A DNA stretch of 23,084 bases from Bacillota bacterium (lineage in GTDB: Bacteria > Bacillota > Clostridia > Christensenellales > SZUA-584), in NCBI GenBank assembly GCA_023415915.1, contig JAEZIZ010000024.1, positions 1 to 23,084 on the forward strand, in the 5' to 3' direction. The notes beneath the pieces were generated by a model, which was not told the DNA's origin, made no database searches, and saw nothing but the letters and a program-made list of their open reading frames with translations. Below, one piece after another: positions 1-6,800 of this stretch. Each line of letters begins with the position of its first letter. The first letter of the stretch is position 1. The position numbers and the translations under genes were made by a program.

Positions 1-605
1 GTGTCGTTTATGCCGGGCACTACCGGCGTGCGCAGTATCAGCGGAACCTTCAGCTCAACAGCCTGCCAGAGGTTCTCTTTCACGTGGCCGTTAGTCTGCC
101 CCGTCCATCTCCTGTGTTCCTGCGCGTCCCATATTTTTAAGTCAGCCATCAGCAAGTCTATTTTTTCAAGTACGGGCCTTACCACGTTAGGCGGAAAACA
201 CAGGTTACTTTCAATGCCCACATTGATACGCTTTTCTCTGCACGCTTCAATTAGCTCTATTGCGAAATCCTTCTGGCAGAGCGGCTCGCCGCCCGATATT
301 GTTACGCCGCCGTCCTCGCCGTAATAGGGGCTGTCCTGCTCAACCTGCTTCATAATTTCGCCCACGGTCATTTCACGCCCCGCGACCGTACGCGCGCCCG
401 AAAAACAGCCTTTATCGCATTGCCCGCACCCTATGCACTTTTCGGGATAATACAGCTCCTGCGGCTCGAACGCTATCGTTTCAGGGTTGTGGCACCACAC
501 GCAGTTAAGCTGGCACCCTTTAAAAAATACCGTAGTGCGCAGCCCCGGCCCGTCGTGAATTGAACACCGCTGTATGTCGGCTATTATGCCGGTCTTTTCC
601 GCCAT
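1..605 (-). CDS. Glycyl-radical enzyme activating protein (radical SAM), 3' part cut by window edge
   Basis: This is the first ~201 codons of a radical SAM activase, which uses S-adenosylmethionine and a [4Fe-4S] cluster to install a glycyl radical on a partner enzyme. The N-terminus carries the family signature SIHDGPGLRTTVFFKGC. The SAM-cluster cysteines lie at residues 31, 35 and 38 (CX3CX2C). A ferredoxin-type CX2CX2CX3C set follows at 57, 60, 63 and 67, and then the SGGEPL SAM-binding motif. Only one ferredoxin motif is visible, whereas many non-PflA activases have two. The ATG overlaps the TGA of the upstream oxidoreductase gene by one base (TGATG), so the two are translationally coupled. 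The frame is open to position 1 and the C-terminal part lies outside. No glycyl radical enzyme gene is in the window; it may lie further left. The family call is firm, the substrate unknown. Confidence 0.9.
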   Translation of the reverse strand, partial: MAEKTGIIADIQRCSIHDGPGLRTTVFFKGCQLNCVWCHNPETIAFEPQELYYPEKCIGCGQCDKGCFSGARTVAGREMTVGEIMKQVEQDSPYYGEDGGVTISGGEPLCQKDFAIELIEACREKRINVGIESNLCFPPNVVRPVLEKIDLLMADLKIWDAQEHRRWTGQTNGHVKENLWQAVELKVPLILRTPVVPGIND

Positions 606-1732
606 CAGCCTATCTCCCAGGCTATGTTGCGTATGACTTCAAGCTTGCCGCTTTTTGCGCTTCTTACGCCGGCGTCCAGTATCGCAAGCACTTCGATATT
701 GACGTCTATATCCAAAAAGCTAGGCAGCGGCTCGCCCGTGTCGAGATGGTGCACCAAAGCGGTCGTTACATTGCGCATATGCGGCAGCGGCTCAAGCGGC
801 GGCAAAGCCGTCTGGTTTCCGTAAAAGTCGTTAATTTTGACGACTACTCCGTCTTTTGTGAGATCGCAGTACGCCATGCCTTCCGAACCGTACAGCTCGG
901 GCCCCATAGCCGATATTCCGGCAGGCACCGTCCACGAGCCTTCCAGCACCGCAAGGCAGCCGGGATAGCTCACGAGCATCGCAGCGTTATCGTCGGCGTC
1001 TGCCCACTGGCTGTTCGTGTTGCAGCGCATTCCCATCACCGAAGTCGCTTTCTGTCCCACAAGCCAGTTGCACGACATCGCTCCGTAACAGCAGAAGTCG
1101 AGCATCGCGCCCCCGCCGACGCTGGAATTATGCCACCACGTACCCGCTTTTTCCTCGGGCGTGGTTTTATCCGACGTCTCTTCTACCCTCGGGTGCTTAA
1201 CGCCCCTGCCCAGCGGACCGGGGTGTCCCACAAGCTGCCTTACTTTAAGCAGATTGCCTATGCGCCCTTCAGAGAGTATCTGTTTAAACTGCTCCATGAA
1301 AGGCATCCACGCGAGCGGCCAGTTAACGAGCAGCTTTGCGCCCGTCTTCTTCGCGATGCGGTACATCTTAAGACCTTCGGAGAGGCTTGTCGCCATTGGC
1401 TTCTCGACGCTCACCACAATGCCGCGCTGCGCGCATTCTTCGAACACCTCGGTATGCAGCGGCGTCTCGGTAGTTACAAACGCCATGTCGGGCTTAACTT
1501 CGTCGAGCATCTTCCTGTAGTCTTCAAAAAACGGCACGCCCACGCGCTTCGTTATATAATCGAGGTTCCATTTGCGCGTAAACGGAGCGCTGCCCGGGTG
1601 CTCCTTAATAAGCGCAGGCGTATCCGCTATACCCTTTAAGTCTGCCCGCGGGTTATCTCTTAAGTCCCACGCCATATACAGCGAATGCATATGCGCGGCT
1701 CCTATTATTACTGCCTTGTACGTTTTAGCCAT
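605..1732 (-). CDS. Gfo/Idh/MocA-family oxidoreductase (Tyr variant)
   Basis: A 375-residue NAD(P)-dependent sugar or cyclitol dehydrogenase of the Gfo/Idh/MocA fold. It has an N-terminal Rossmann domain, the EKP motif at residues 110-112, and a C-terminal alpha/beta domain whose GGGAMLDFCCY motif starts at residue 206. In the usual GGGxLxDxGxH motif the last residue is the catalytic His. Here Tyr216 occupies it, as in glucose-fructose oxidoreductase-like members. The dinucleotide loop reads IGAAHMH rather than GxGxxG. The start follows an AGAGGG site, 9 bases after the stop of the preceding oxidoreductase gene, and the stop overlaps the activase start. It is therefore mid-operon with a second family member, which suggests an oxidation/reduction pair on one sugar. 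Substrate and cofactor preference cannot be read from the sequence. Confidence 0.88.
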   Translation of the reverse strand: MAKTYKAVIIGAAHMHSLYMAWDLRDNPRADLKGIADTPALIKEHPGSAPFTRKWNLDYITKRVGVPFFEDYRKMLDEVKPDMAFVTTETPLHTEVFEECAQRGIVVSVEKPMATSLSEGLKMYRIAKKTGAKLLVNWPLAWMPFMEQFKQILSEGRIGNLLKVRQLVGHPGPLGRGVKHPRVEETSDKTTPEEKAGTWWHNSSVGGGAMLDFCCYGAMSCNWLVGQKATSVMGMRCNTNSQWADADDNAAMLVSYPGCLAVLEGSWTVPAGISAMGPELYGSEGMAYCDLTKDGVVVKINDFYGNQTALPPLEPLPHMRNVTTALVHHLDTGEPLPSFLDIDVNIEVLAILDAGVRSAKSGKLEVIRNIAWEIG

Positions 1733-1741
1733 AAACCCTCT

Positions 1742-2860
1742 TTATTTCACTATTTCCGAGGCGCTTACTTCGCGCCCTTCGCGCGCTGATATATAGAAAG
1801 CGTCTATTATAGCGGCTACATTAAGCGTCTCCTCCGGCTGCACGGGCAGCTTGCCTTCGCCCATCAGGAAATTGACGGCGTCTTCCAGCAGATAAAAATG
1901 CCCCGAGAAATCCTTGCCCTCGTATTTGCCCTGTTTGAATATGCGCGGCTTGATATCCACCTGATAACGGCCCATCGTGGAATACATCTCCATCTTGGGT
2001 ATTGAAAGACCTGCCTTGCTTCCCGCCATGCTTATACCGAACTCGTTGGGAAGGTTTACTGCCCACGATATCTTGAAGTTGATCCTTATGCCGCCCGAAA
2101 GGCGTATGGACCCCGCGGCAAACTCCTCCACTTCAAATTCCTCGGGAGAGAACTCGCGCGCGTTGAATACTCCCGCCGGCGCTCCGCTCTCCGCAAGGCT
2201 TGTTATTATATTGCTCTCACTGCGCCCTATATAAGACGCGGTGCTGCCGCTTACCGCTTCAAACGACGGGTTGCCCATTATCCAGAGTATCGAGTCAATC
2301 ATATGCACGCCAAGGTCGCAGAACGCTCCGCCGCCGTTCGTCTCGAGCAGGTGGAACGTGCCCCACTTCGGTATGCCTCTTCTGCGTATCAGGTTTATCT
2401 CGGAATAATACAGCTTGCCGAAATCGCCAGAGTCCACGAGCTCTTTAGCCACGGCGAACTCATCCATGTACCTTAAGGTCTGGCACGCAAAAAGGTGCCT
2501 GCCCTTTTGTTTGGCGAGATCGAACAGCTCTTTTGTGTCTTTATATGTCAAGGCCAGAGGCTTTTCGCACGCGACGTGCGCTCCGTTTTCAAGCGCCATC
2601 GAAGCAAGATACTTGTGCGACGCGTTGGGCGTGCAAACGGAAACAATGTCCGGTTTTATATCCTCCAGCATCTTTTTTGCGTCTTTATAATAGCGGGGAA
2701 TACCGTAGCGCTCAGCTGTCGCCTTTGCTACCGTTTCGTTCATATCGCACACGGCCAGCAGCTCAACCTTATCATTCAAGTTTATATATGCCGGGATGTG
2801 GGCTTTGTTCGCAATCATGCCGGCGCTTATTACAGCAGCCGTGAGCTTGCCATTTTTCAT
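1742..2860 (-). CDS. Gfo/Idh/MocA-family oxidoreductase (His variant)
   Basis: A 372-residue oxidoreductase with a Rossmann N-terminus (SAGMIANKAH in place of a strict GxGxxG), CEKPLA at residues 98-103 and GGGAFCDLGVH at 177-186. It therefore keeps the canonical catalytic His186 that its downstream neighbour lacks. The stretch RRRGIPKWG near residue 160 probably lies in the substrate-side domain. The start is set by GGAGGAG seven bases upstream of the ATG. The 250-base gap to the lipoprotein gene upstream holds GC-rich hairpin repeats, so expression may be stepped down relative to that gene. It is followed after 9 bases by the next oxidoreductase gene. The role, oxidising or reducing a sugar or glycoside hydroxyl, follows from the family; the substrate is not determinable. 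Confidence 0.88.
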   Translation of the reverse strand: MKNGKLTAAVISAGMIANKAHIPAYINLNDKVELLAVCDMNETVAKATAERYGIPRYYKDAKKMLEDIKPDIVSVCTPNASHKYLASMALENGAHVACEKPLALTYKDTKELFDLAKQKGRHLFACQTLRYMDEFAVAKELVDSGDFGKLYYSEINLIRRRGIPKWGTFHLLETNGGGAFCDLGVHMIDSILWIMGNPSFEAVSGSTASYIGRSESNIITSLAESGAPAGVFNAREFSPEEFEVEEFAAGSIRLSGGIRINFKISWAVNLPNEFGISMAGSKAGLSIPKMEMYSTMGRYQVDIKPRIFKQGKYEGKDFSGHFYLLEDAVNFLMGEGKLPVQPEETLNVAAIIDAFYISAREGREVSASEIVK

Positions 2861-2902
2861 TTTTGCTCTCCTCCGAAAAAGATTTCTTCAAAAATTGGAA
2901 AA

Positions 2903-3030
2903 CCGATATTTACACCCCATCAAGCTACAGCCCGCTGGGGACCCCGATTTTTACACCCCAAAAAACCTCACGTCTTTTTGGGGGCCCCGGTTTTTACACC
3001 ATCAAGCCTTCGGCTTGCTGGGGACCCCGG
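2903..3030. repeat. Three tandem GC-rich hairpin repeat units
   Basis: Three imperfect copies of a 40-43 base unit. Each begins with CCGRTWTTTACACC or its last eight bases (TTTACACC at 2909, 2950 and 2993) and ends with GGGG(A/C)CCCCG. Between these caps the sequence varies but stays self-complementary. Unit 2 pairs CCCCAAAAA with TTTTTGGGG, and unit 3 pairs AAGCC with GGCTT. GGGGACCCC is itself a dyad, so alternative folds are possible. The array lies between the lipoprotein gene and the next gene of the same operon, so it is probably transcribed. Conserved caps with a drifting core that keeps its pairing suggest selection on structure or a dispersed repeat family. I recall similar GGGGTCCCC/GGTGTAAA units in other Clostridia but cannot verify that here. 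Confidence 0.75.
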
Positions 3031-3053
3031 TTAAGAGACGTTCCTTAGATAGG

Positions 3054-3083
3054 CGCTCGGTCAGCGAATCCGCTGACCGAGCG
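3054..3083. other. Perfect 13-bp stem-loop after the lipoprotein gene
   Basis: CGCTCGGTCAGCG is followed by a 4-base loop and its exact reverse complement, 29 bases past the lipoprotein stop. On the minus strand, the direction of the operon, no T-run follows the stem. It therefore reads better as an mRNA-stabilising or processing hairpin, of the kind found after abundant binding-protein genes, than as a full terminator. On the plus strand it is followed by TTTATTA. Confidence 0.65.
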
Positions 3084-3111
3084 TTTATTATCCCTGATTT
3101 ATTGTTTTAAA

Positions 3112-4251
3112 TTATTGGAAAAACTCACTCTTTACTTCGTCCATCGTCAGCCAGTAAGATATGGTGTCTCCAGGCGCCGTTGTTTCGGCCAGTTCACGAT
3201 GCTCTTCCTGGTTTTCATACGTATACCAGACCTTGGATTTCAGGTAAATGCTGTTGTATTCCGGATTGTCGTAGATGCCGTCCTTCAGCTTGTAGCCAAG
3301 AATCTGGTTGAGTCCGAAGTTAAGAGCGGATCCACCGACTCCCGGCGGGTTGCTTATTACGATATACGGAAGCACTTCGCTGTCTTTGTTGATCTCGAGC
3401 ATCAACTGCATGTACTCGCCGGAATCGCCAAAGCCTATAGCCTTGGGCCACGGAGTATTCGTGTTCTGGAACGCCTTAATAACGGCTTCAGCACCCTGCG
3501 ATACGAGAACGCCGTCGAACTTTACGCCGGAGTTCAGTATCTCGGTCATTATCTGCTGGCACTTAACGGTATCCCAGTCATGGTTGCCGGTCGCAACAAC
3601 ATCAAGTCCTTTTTCCTCGATGCCCTTGTTGAATCCGGCTTCCCTCTGCTCGTTGGCAGCGTTGCCTTCGATAGCGTTGATCATAACAACCTTGCCGCCT
3701 TTTCCAAGCACGTCACCAACATATGTAGCCGCCTTGTATCCCAGATAATACTGGTCCGTGCAGATATTGAGTATCTTGTCGGAATAGTATTCGCAGTCGC
3801 AGTTGATGTAGGTGATTCCTGCTGCCAGAGCCTTGTCGATGATTGGATCAAGGCCTGTCGGCGCAACGGGGTTAACAAGTATTATGTCGTACCCGGCGTT
3901 GACAGCCTGTTCAAGCTGCTGGGATTCCGTCGCCGCATCCCAGTTGGAAACGGACGAGGTGTAGGAAACGTTAAGGCCTTTTTCCGCGGCCGCTGCTGCG
4001 GCTTCCTGAATGTTGCGCTCATAGACGACGCGGTAAGCGTTGCCCTCAATAACAGCGTTCTGGGACAGAAGCTTTAAATCCTTAGTTGCCGGAGCTGCCG
4101 ATTCTGCCGGAGCTTGCGATTCTGCCGGAGCCGCAGATGTTGGCGGCGCTGCCGAAGTCTCCGGTGAAGTCTGCGGCGCTTGGGTATTGCAGCCAACCAA
4201 TGCAAACACCAACACGCATACAACCAGCACTGTCAGTACATATTTGTTCAT
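3112..4251 (-). CDS. Sugar ABC transporter substrate-binding lipoprotein
   Basis: A secreted lipoprotein of ~379 residues that binds a small sugar-like ligand outside the membrane (periplasmic-binding-protein-like, RbsB type). The N-terminus is MNKY followed by a hydrophobic stretch and the lipobox LVGC, with Cys21 as the lipid anchor. A flexible linker rich in Ala, Pro, Glu and Ser follows (residues ~25-50), then the two-lobed binding domain with the family-typical pattern DIILVNPVAPTGLDPIIDKA. Starts eight or nine codons further upstream are open, but AAAGGAGG sits inside them, so the true ATG is at 4251 (or 4254). No permease or ATPase gene adjoins it, so it must work with components elsewhere. 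A hairpin AAGCGC-N3-GCGCTT lies at 4278-4292. A TATAAT at 4333-4338 (minus) with a poor -35 could be a weak internal promoter. Confidence 0.9.
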   Translation of the reverse strand: MNKYVLTVLVVCVLVFALVGCNTQAPQTSPETSAAPPTSAAPAESQAPAESAAPATKDLKLLSQNAVIEGNAYRVVYERNIQEAAAAAAEKGLNVSYTSSVSNWDAATESQQLEQAVNAGYDIILVNPVAPTGLDPIIDKALAAGITYINCDCEYYSDKILNICTDQYYLGYKAATYVGDVLGKGGKVVMINAIEGNAANEQREAGFNKGIEEKGLDVVATGNHDWDTVKCQQIMTEILNSGVKFDGVLVSQGAEAVIKAFQNTNTPWPKAIGFGDSGEYMQLMLEINKDSEVLPYIVISNPPGVGGSALNFGLNQILGYKLKDGIYDNPEYNSIYLKSKVWYTYENQEEHRELAETTAPGDTISYWLTMDEVKSEFFQ

Positions 4252-4377
4252 CATTTTTCCTCCTTTTTTTATGATCAAAGCGCATTGCGCTTCGATTTAA
4301 AGTTTTGTAATGTTTGCCTGCTGTCTTTATTAATTATACCGATATAAAGACATATCATACGTATAGCGCTTTGCTTG

Positions 4378-5322
4378 TCACGCGTTATCGACGAGATTGC
4401 GCAGGTATCTCTGGGCAAGCTCAATCTGTTTTTCGATATAGTCGTTATAACCCAGTATTTTTCCGTTCTGGAACGGCATATGGCAGAACTCGAAATTGAT
4501 ATAGCCTTTGTAGCCGATTTCCTTAAGCGTCTTTATAAACACGGGATAATTCGTAAGCACCGGCTGTATGTGGCGGTCTATGCATATCATGCGTACCGTG
4601 CCGTCGCTGTCTTCCTCAAACTCCGCGTTCGCATGCGATATCATCTGAAGATCGCCTACCTCCCTTACAGCCTGAGCCACATAATTATCGTCCTGCATCT
4701 CCTTGGTCCAGCCAAGGCAGGGTACGTCGAATGCGCACTTGAAGTTCGGCGAATCCACCCATTTAACGAAGTCAAGCATGTCGTGATAATCTTCGATTAT
4801 CGGATGGTGGTTTTGCAGCGCAAGCACTACGCCTGCATCTTCCGCCCATTTCGAGCATTCCTTAAAGCACTCTACCGCCCTCATGCGAAGCTCATAATCA
4901 AGCGCTTCGTAATACGTGTTGTTTCTGGCGGTTATTTCATAAGTCGCAATGCCGTTTCTGAAAACTATTCCCCTCCAGGCCACGAACAGCCTGAGCACCG
5001 GAGCGCCCAGTTCTTTTGCGACCCTTATCTGTTCTCTTACCATCAGCAATTCATTTTCTATCTGCTCGGGCACGGGCGAAACAAAATTGTTGTTGGCAGC
5101 AACGCCCGCCATCTCGAGCCCCTTGCTTTCCACATAGGCTTTTATCTCACGACAGCGTTTGCTGTCCAGATCGAGCGGTGAGCCGTGCGGCCGTTTTAAG
5201 TCTATTTCGACACCGTCGTACCCGAATTTTTTAGCCGTATCAACAAATTCCTCCACGGTGAGCGCGGGCCTGTCGTTAAACCAAGTACCAGAACACGAAA
5301 TAGAATAAAGGCCAACCTTCAT
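4378..5322 (-). CDS. Sugar phosphate isomerase/epimerase-like TIM-barrel protein
   Basis: A 314-residue protein of the xylose-isomerase-like/AP-endonuclease-2 TIM-barrel family. These are metal-dependent enzymes that isomerise, epimerise or, in some cases, eliminate from keto-sugars. Expected metal-ligand positions are visible at strand ends: GVEIDLK near residue 37, ALQNHHP near 170, FDVPC near 198, SHANAE near 232 and NFEFCH near 275. The first of the usual ligands on the ALQNHHP strand is Gln rather than Glu, which occurs in part of the family. GGAGG lies seven bases before the ATG. It is the first gene of the minus operon, directly behind the promoter with the tandem operator. Company with two Gfo/Idh/MocA oxidoreductases recalls 3-oxo-glycoside-cleaving systems; that function is inference. 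Confidence 0.85.
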   Translation of the reverse strand: MKVGLYSISCSGTWFNDRPALTVEEFVDTAKKFGYDGVEIDLKRPHGSPLDLDSKRCREIKAYVESKGLEMAGVAANNNFVSPVPEQIENELLMVREQIRVAKELGAPVLRLFVAWRGIVFRNGIATYEITARNNTYYEALDYELRMRAVECFKECSKWAEDAGVVLALQNHHPIIEDYHDMLDFVKWVDSPNFKCAFDVPCLGWTKEMQDDNYVAQAVREVGDLQMISHANAEFEEDSDGTVRMICIDRHIQPVLTNYPVFIKTLKEIGYKGYINFEFCHMPFQNGKILGYNDYIEKQIELAQRYLRNLVDNA

Positions 5323-5405
5323 ATTTTTTCCTCCTTATTTATTTTGTTTTTTAGCGTTAAAACTTGATTTAGTATAAATTTCCCCAGATATTCATGTTTT
5401 AGTCA

Positions 5406-5419
5406 TGTAAGCGTTGAAT
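5406..5419. promoter_or_regulatory. cre-like site (CcpA) in the 5' leader
   Basis: TGTAAGCGTTGAAT matches the carbon-catabolite consensus TGWAANCGNTNWCA at 12 of 14 positions. It lies about 60 bases downstream of the predicted start of the sugar operon, where a bound CcpA would act as a roadblock. It is inferred from a single match only. Confidence 0.35.
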
Positions 5420-5482
5420 ATAATTACTCTTTTTCAAGCTGCACCGCCCTGAAAATTCTTTGAAGCTCTTGTTTGTAAGTTG

Positions 5483-5512
5483 ATTCTATCACCCAATATG
5501 TGCCGTTGTCAA
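5483..5512 (-). promoter_or_regulatory. Promoter of the TIM-barrel/lipoprotein/oxidoreductase operon
   Basis: The -35 TTGACA (5512-5507) and -10 TAGAAT (5488-5483) are separated by 18 bases on the minus strand. Transcription would begin near 5475, giving a leader of about 150 bases before the first ATG. The -35 touches the first operator box. Confidence 0.75.
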
Positions 5513-5539
5513 TGGTATAACCACGAAAAGGTATAACCA
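5513..5539. promoter_or_regulatory. Tandem operator, two TGGTATAACCA-type boxes
   Basis: Box 1 is TGGTATAACCA (5513-5523) and box 2 is AGGTATAACCA (5529-5539), 16 bases apart in the same orientation. Each has TGGT/ACCA-type arms around an asymmetric centre. Box 1 abuts the -35. The same pair recurs at 15117-15142 before another sugar operon. The TGGT-N3-ACCA pattern fits the FadR-type GntR operators in general. The position upstream of the -35 would suit an activator or a repressor that blocks polymerase. Confidence 0.75.
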
Positions 5540-5629
5540 TTTCAAAAAAACTCTGCGCAGCTGCCTGTTTGCCGCCGCATATTTTTTATTATAACTCCCG
5601 TATTTGAATAAACTGTTAATTTAAACGAA

Positions 5630-5643
5630 CGAAAGCGCTCTCT
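5630..5643. promoter_or_regulatory. cre-like site
   Basis: CGAAAGCGCTCTCT fits the cre consensus TGWAANCGNTNWCA at 12 of 14 positions and has the near-palindromic core GAAAGCGCTCTC. It lies between the divergent operons, next to a weak plus-strand -35 candidate. The evidence is the sequence match alone. Confidence 0.4.
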
Positions 5644-5827
5644 ATTGTATCGGTTTATGAAGTGTGGTAACATATTGTTCGCGCGAGCATGGTTAGACCT
5701 TTTATGTTTTATGCGCTGTCAGCATCTATAAGGGATACTATACGTGTCTTTGGCTAAATAATATAACTTTTGGCAATAATCCAGTAATACCACGGATAAC
5801 GCAATATGAAATGAGGTGTGCGTCACA

Positions 5828-6799
5828 TTGATAGAAGTTGTGGGTTTAACGAAACAATACGGGGATAAACTCGCATTGAATGACGTGAGTTTCAGCTTAA
5901 AGGGCGGCGAAGTGCTGGGGCTTTTAGGTCTCAATGGCGCCGGCAAATCCACTATTATGAATATAATTACCGGATATATAAGCGCGACTGCGGGGACGGT
6001 GAGCATAGACGGCCATAACGTTTTCCGCGAGCCGCTGGAAGCAAAAAAAGCCATAGGGTATCTTCCGGAGCAGTTCGTGTTTTATAACGACATGCGCGTA
6101 AGCGAATACCTTGACTTTATATGCGACCTTAAAAAGGTAAATAAAAACCGTGGCGCGCATATAAAGGATATATATGAGAAGGTAGGAATAGGCCATATTT
6201 CGGGTCGCATGGTACGCAACCTGTCAAAAGGCTACAGGCAGCGCGTCGGGCTGGCTCAGGCGCTTATAGGCAACCCTAAGGTGCTTATACTGGACGAACC
6301 CACCGTAGGCCTCGACCCGTCGCAGGTGGTTGAAATCCGCTCGGTGATAAAGGAGATTGGCAGGACAAGCACAGTCATTTTTTCTTCCCATATACTTTCC
6401 GAAGTGCAGCACATATGCACGCGCGTCATAATGCTGCACGGCGGCAGGCTCGTGGCGGACGATACGCCGCAAGCTTTGGGCCGCTCCGTTAAATCCTCCA
6501 CCCGCGTCGCGGCGCTGATACAGGGAGATAAGGAACGGGTAAAGGGCGCGCTTGAAAGCATTCCCCGCATAAAGCCCGTAAAGGTGGGCGAAGAAAAGGA
6601 GCGGGGCGCATGGGAATACGTAATTGAGAGCGCCGACGGGCGGGATATACGCGCCGAAGTCTTCCGCGCGCTCGCAAAGGAAGACATTCCGCTTTTAAAT
6701 ACGCACAGCAACGAGTTTTCGCTCGAGGATATATTCCTCCACCTTGTGGAAGAACACAGCGAAGCTGGCCCAAACGCAGGCGGAAAGGAAGGGAACTGA
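5828..6799 (+). CDS. ABC transporter ATP-binding protein (GldA-like)
   Basis: A 323-residue ATPase that powers a membrane exporter. It has Walker A GLNGAGKST at residues 34-42, the Q-loop YLPEQ near 78-82, signature LSKGYRQRV at 132-140, Walker B VLILDEP at 152-158 and the switch His188 in FSSHILSE. After ~residue 215 comes a C-terminal extension typical of GldA/NatA-type importers/exporters (ABC-2). The frame also offers GTG at 5816, but GAGGTG at 5813-5818 is well spaced for TTG at 5828. That start gives an N-terminus MIEVVGLTKQYG, as expected for the family. The permease gene begins one base after its stop. It is the first gene of a four-gene plus-strand operon. Confidence 0.93.
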   Translation: MIEVVGLTKQYGDKLALNDVSFSLKGGEVLGLLGLNGAGKSTIMNIITGYISATAGTVSIDGHNVFREPLEAKKAIGYLPEQFVFYNDMRVSEYLDFICDLKKVNKNRGAHIKDIYEKVGIGHISGRMVRNLSKGYRQRVGLAQALIGNPKVLILDEPTVGLDPSQVVEIRSVIKEIGRTSTVIFSSHILSEVQHICTRVIMLHGGRLVADDTPQALGRSVKSSTRVAALIQGDKERVKGALESIPRIKPVKVGEEKERGAWEYVIESADGRDIRAEVFRALAKEDIPLLNTHSNEFSLEDIFLHLVEEHSEAGPNAGGKEGN

Positions 6800-6800
6800 A

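Larger units (their letters stand above)
5323..5827. other. 505-base divergent intergenic region
   Basis: This region separates the minus sugar operon from the plus ABC cluster. It holds the minus promoter with tandem operator boxes (5483-5539), two cre-like sites (5406-5419 and 5630-5643) and weak candidate promoters for the plus strand. Examples of the latter are TTGTAT-N17-TAACAT at about 5645-5673 and CTGTCA-N17-TATACG at about 5715. No convincing ORF or structured RNA was seen. Confidence 0.6.

Noticed and set aside
560..1639. Long plus-strand open frame of 359 codons antisense to an oxidoreductase gene
   Set aside because: The minus frame has clear Gfo/Idh/MocA motifs. The plus frame is rich in Arg, His and Tyr, has no ribosome site or motif, and arises from the codon bias of the real gene.
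2903..3030. CRISPR-like array
   Set aside because: Only three units, with imperfect repeats, no constant spacer length, self-complementary cores and no cas genes.
5816..5827. GTG start at 5816 for the ABC ATPase
   Set aside because: GAGGTG at 5813-5818 overlaps this codon and is spaced properly for TTG at 5828, which also gives the usual family N-terminus.
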